The position numbers and the translations under genes are program-made. A stretch of 7,135 nt of DNA from GCA-2862545 sp047609825. Its GTDB lineage: Bacteria > Myxococcota_A > UBA796 > GCA-2862545. The notes below the pieces were generated by a model. The model made no database searches. It saw only the letters and a list, made by a program, of their open reading frames with translations, and was not told where the DNA came from. Where the stretch lies: the NCBI GenBank assembly GCA_047609825.1, contig JBLFXJ010000397.1, forward strand, positions 1-7,135, given 5' to 3'. Of this stretch, positions 5,374 to 7,135 are shown one piece after another. How positions within the stretch are numbered: position 1 is the first letter of the stretch; each line of letters begins with the position of its first letter.

Positions 5374-7135
5374 ACCGCGCGACCACCACCGTGACATCGG
5401 GCGCGATGCCGGCGAGCGTGGTGGAGGTACCGTCGGTCCAGCCCACCACTACCGAATCCACCCACACCGCGTCGCCCAGGCCGAAGATCAGCTCCGGACC
5501 GTGCTGGGCCGAGAACCCGTTGCTCCCGCGCAGGCGGTCGGTGAGGGTCCATGAGCGGCCATCTTCCCGGTGCACGGTGACATCCACCCGCGCCCCGATG
5601 GCGCTCCGGTTCACCGCCACGCCATCGCCCGAGAGCCGCACCTTGAGCACCCGGCGGGTGCCGAAGTCGAACCGGAACAGCCGGTTGGGCTCCCGCTCCA
5701 CGTCGTCGGGGCCGAAGCTCGGCCCGCCGTTCACCACGAACACCTCTACGGCGCCGTCGTCGTCCAGGTCTGCCACGCACATCCCGTGGGACTTGTACGG
5801 GTAGGTGCCGTATTCGGGCAGGCTCGGGTCTTGCGGAGCGGGCGCGTCGGTCCACTCCGAGCCGTTCATGTATTGGGGCACCTTGAGGCGTCCCACGCCT
5901 TCGACCTCGATCTCCACCAGCGCCGTGGAGAGGAACAGCTGGTCGTACATGCCCCCGCCGGGGCCGCCGTTGCCGACCAGCAGCTCGGGCACGCCGTCCA
6001 TGTTCAGGTCGGCGACCGATGCGCCCATCACGCCGAGGCGGAACACGTCGAGCTCGCGGTCGCCGGTCTTCACCACGTCGCCGCAGTCGGTCCCGCCCTC
6101 GCCCGCCACCAGGTACGGGTCGAAGAAGGCGTTGAATCCGGCCGTTCCGCTGGCCTCGACGAACCCGCGGCCCGCCGCGTTGAGGAACAGGGCGTGGCCG
6201 TCGCGGTGGGGGCCGGTGGTGGGCCAGCCGCGGGAGAACACGATGAGGTCTTCCCAGCCGTCCTGGTTCATGTCGGCGGTGGCCGAGGCGAATGAGCTCA
6301 ACGGGAACCCGAGGTCGGTGCCGGCGAGGGAGAACGCGCTGGTCACGTCGACGAAGGTGGCGTCGCCCGTCTCTGCGAGCTGGTTCTGCCACAGCACGTT
6401 GCGGCCCTGGAAGTTGTTCTCGTACAGGTCGAGGTCGCCGTCGCCGTCGATGTCGAGCCAGGAGCTGTGCCGGGTGCGGGCGCGGGTGGTGAGCCCAGCG
6501 CTCACCGCCATGTCGCCGTAGGTGCCGTCGCCCCGATTGCGCCAGAGCACATTGCGCCCGACGGTGCTGTCGGGGTCGTCGAGATCGATGCTGCTCGCGG
6601 GCACGGCGTTCACGTTGACCCAGATGTCGAGCCAGCCGTCGGCGTCGAAGTCCACCATCGTGGCGCCGGCGCTGGCCATCACCCGGGTGAGCCCACCGTC
6701 ACGGCCGCCGAGCACGCCGGCCCGCTCCGACACGTCGGTGAACACCCCGGCCCCGTCGTTGCGGAACAGTCGGTCCACGCCGCTGCTCTCGTTGCCGCCC
6801 ACGGAGGCGAACAGGTCCACGTCGCCGTCGTTGTCGATGTCGCCGGCGGTGGCGCCCCACAACACGCCGCGGTCGGCGAGCACCTGCTGGGGCTCGAACC
6901 GGAGGGCGCCGCCGGGTTCGGTGACGTTGCGCAGCCACATCGAGGGGTCGCCGGGGTTGCCCAGGTACAGGTCGAGGCGGTCGTCGCCGTCGAAGTCGGC
7001 CACCACGCAGGCGCGGCCGCGCTCGAGGTGGCTCGAGCCGTGGTGGGCGCCGGCGTCGAGGGCCACGTCCACCACGCCGAAGGGCTGCGGCTCGAAGTCG
7101 ACCGGCGCGATGAGGTCGGCGGCCGGATCGGGGCG
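5372..7135 (-). CDS. CRTAC1-like FG-GAP/VCBS repeat protein with C-terminal ASPIC/UnbV domain (5' end missing)
   Basis: The frame is open to the right edge, so the true start lies outside; 587 residues are visible (numbered from the edge). There are seven calcium-binding-loop motifs of the FG-GAP/VCBS kind (Dx[DN]xDG..[DE]): DFDGDDRLD at 47, DIDNDGDVD at 99, DFDADGWLD at 162, DIDGDGDLD at 228, DMNQDGWED at 288, DLNMDGVPE at 376 and DLDDDGAVE at 456. The 52-88 residue spacing fits blades of an integrin-alpha-like beta-propeller. The last ~90 residues match the ASPIC/UnbV domain: GARVDVTVHREDGR, then GSNGFSAQ, FGLGDAV and VGWTDGT. This architecture is that of the CRTAC1 family of secreted proteins, whose bacterial role is unclear but presumed adhesive or carbohydrate-binding. 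Export is expected, but the signal peptide is off-window. It precedes, and appears translationally coupled to, the sulfotransferase gene. Confidence 0.92.
   Translation of the reverse strand, partial: RPDPAADLIAPVDFEPQPFGVVDVALDAGAHHGSSHLERGRACVVADFDGDDRLDLYLGNPGDPSMWLRNVTEPGGALRFEPQQVLADRGVLWGATAGDIDNDGDVDLFASVGGNESSGVDRLFRNDGAGVFTDVSERAGVLGGRDGGLTRVMASAGATMVDFDADGWLDIWVNVNAVPASSIDLDDPDSTVGRNVLWRNRGDGTYGDMAVSAGLTTRARTRHSSWLDIDGDGDLDLYENNFQGRNVLWQNQLAETGDATFVDVTSAFSLAGTDLGFPLSSFASATADMNQDGWEDLIVFSRGWPTTGPHRDGHALFLNAAGRGFVEASGTAGFNAFFDPYLVAGEGGTDCGDVVKTGDRELDVFRLGVMGASVADLNMDGVPELLVGNGGPGGGMYDQLFLSTALVEIEVEGVGRLKVPQYMNGSEWTDAPAPQDPSLPEYGTYPYKSHGMCVADLDDDGAVEVFVVNGGPSFGPDDVEREPNRLFRFDFGTRRVLKVRLSGDGVAVNRSAIGARVDVTVHREDGRSWTLTDRLRGSNGFSAQHGPELIFGLGDAVWVDSVVVGWTDGTSTTLAGIAPDVTVVVAR

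Noticed and set aside
4020..5804. 594-residue open frame on the + strand opposite the sulfotransferase gene
   Set aside because: It is antisense to the ASST and FG-GAP genes. The composition (Val/Gly/Arg/His-rich) mirrors their codons and there is no recognisable domain.
5364..6392. Long N-terminal extension of the sulfotransferase frame on the minus strand
   Set aside because: The frame stays open upstream of 5363, but it overlaps the FG-GAP gene out of frame and translates to Arg/Pro/Gly-rich text. The signal peptide and Shine-Dalgarno place the start at 5363 (or 5375).

Overview
The window is a very GC-rich, densely coded piece of bacterial chromosome. It shows strong G/C third-position bias, which throws long antisense shadow frames. 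The lipoproteins have very short signal peptides, and one has a Ser/Thr/Gly/Pro linker just after its lipobox. Together with an exported M3 peptidase and an ASPIC/UnbV-type FG-GAP protein, this suggests a Myxococcota-like (deltaproteobacterial) lineage. The taxonomic guess is inference only; Acidobacteriota or Planctomycetota cannot be excluded.

The left half (1-3245) is on the + strand. It holds the 3' end of an unrecognised gene (2-130), then a 324-residue fusion of a P-loop small-molecule-kinase-like domain with a GNAT acetyltransferase (161-1135), then an M3-family zinc oligopeptidase of the Dcp type with a probable short signal peptide (1173-3245). Gaps of 30 and 37 bp allow co-transcription, but the functions do not obviously belong together.

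The right half (3253-7135) is on the - strand and meets the left half tail to tail across 7 bp. In order of transcription it holds a CRTAC1-like protein with seven FG-GAP calcium-binding motifs and a C-terminal ASPIC/UnbV domain (5' end beyond the window), an arylsulfotransferase (ASST) predicted to be a lipoprotein (5363-3675), and a 119-residue lipoprotein with six cysteines after the lipidated one (3612-3253). The first two are tightly coupled: the Shine-Dalgarno of the sulfotransferase gene overlaps the stop codon of the FG-GAP gene. The lipoprotein follows after 62 bp with its own good Shine-Dalgarno. The three products look like an envelope or cell-surface set.

There is no RNA gene, mobile element, CRISPR array or convincing promoter or terminator. 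No gap between genes exceeds 62 bp. Nothing here is clearly a new system. The best leads are the kinase-acetyltransferase fusion and the coupled FG-GAP/sulfotransferase pair.
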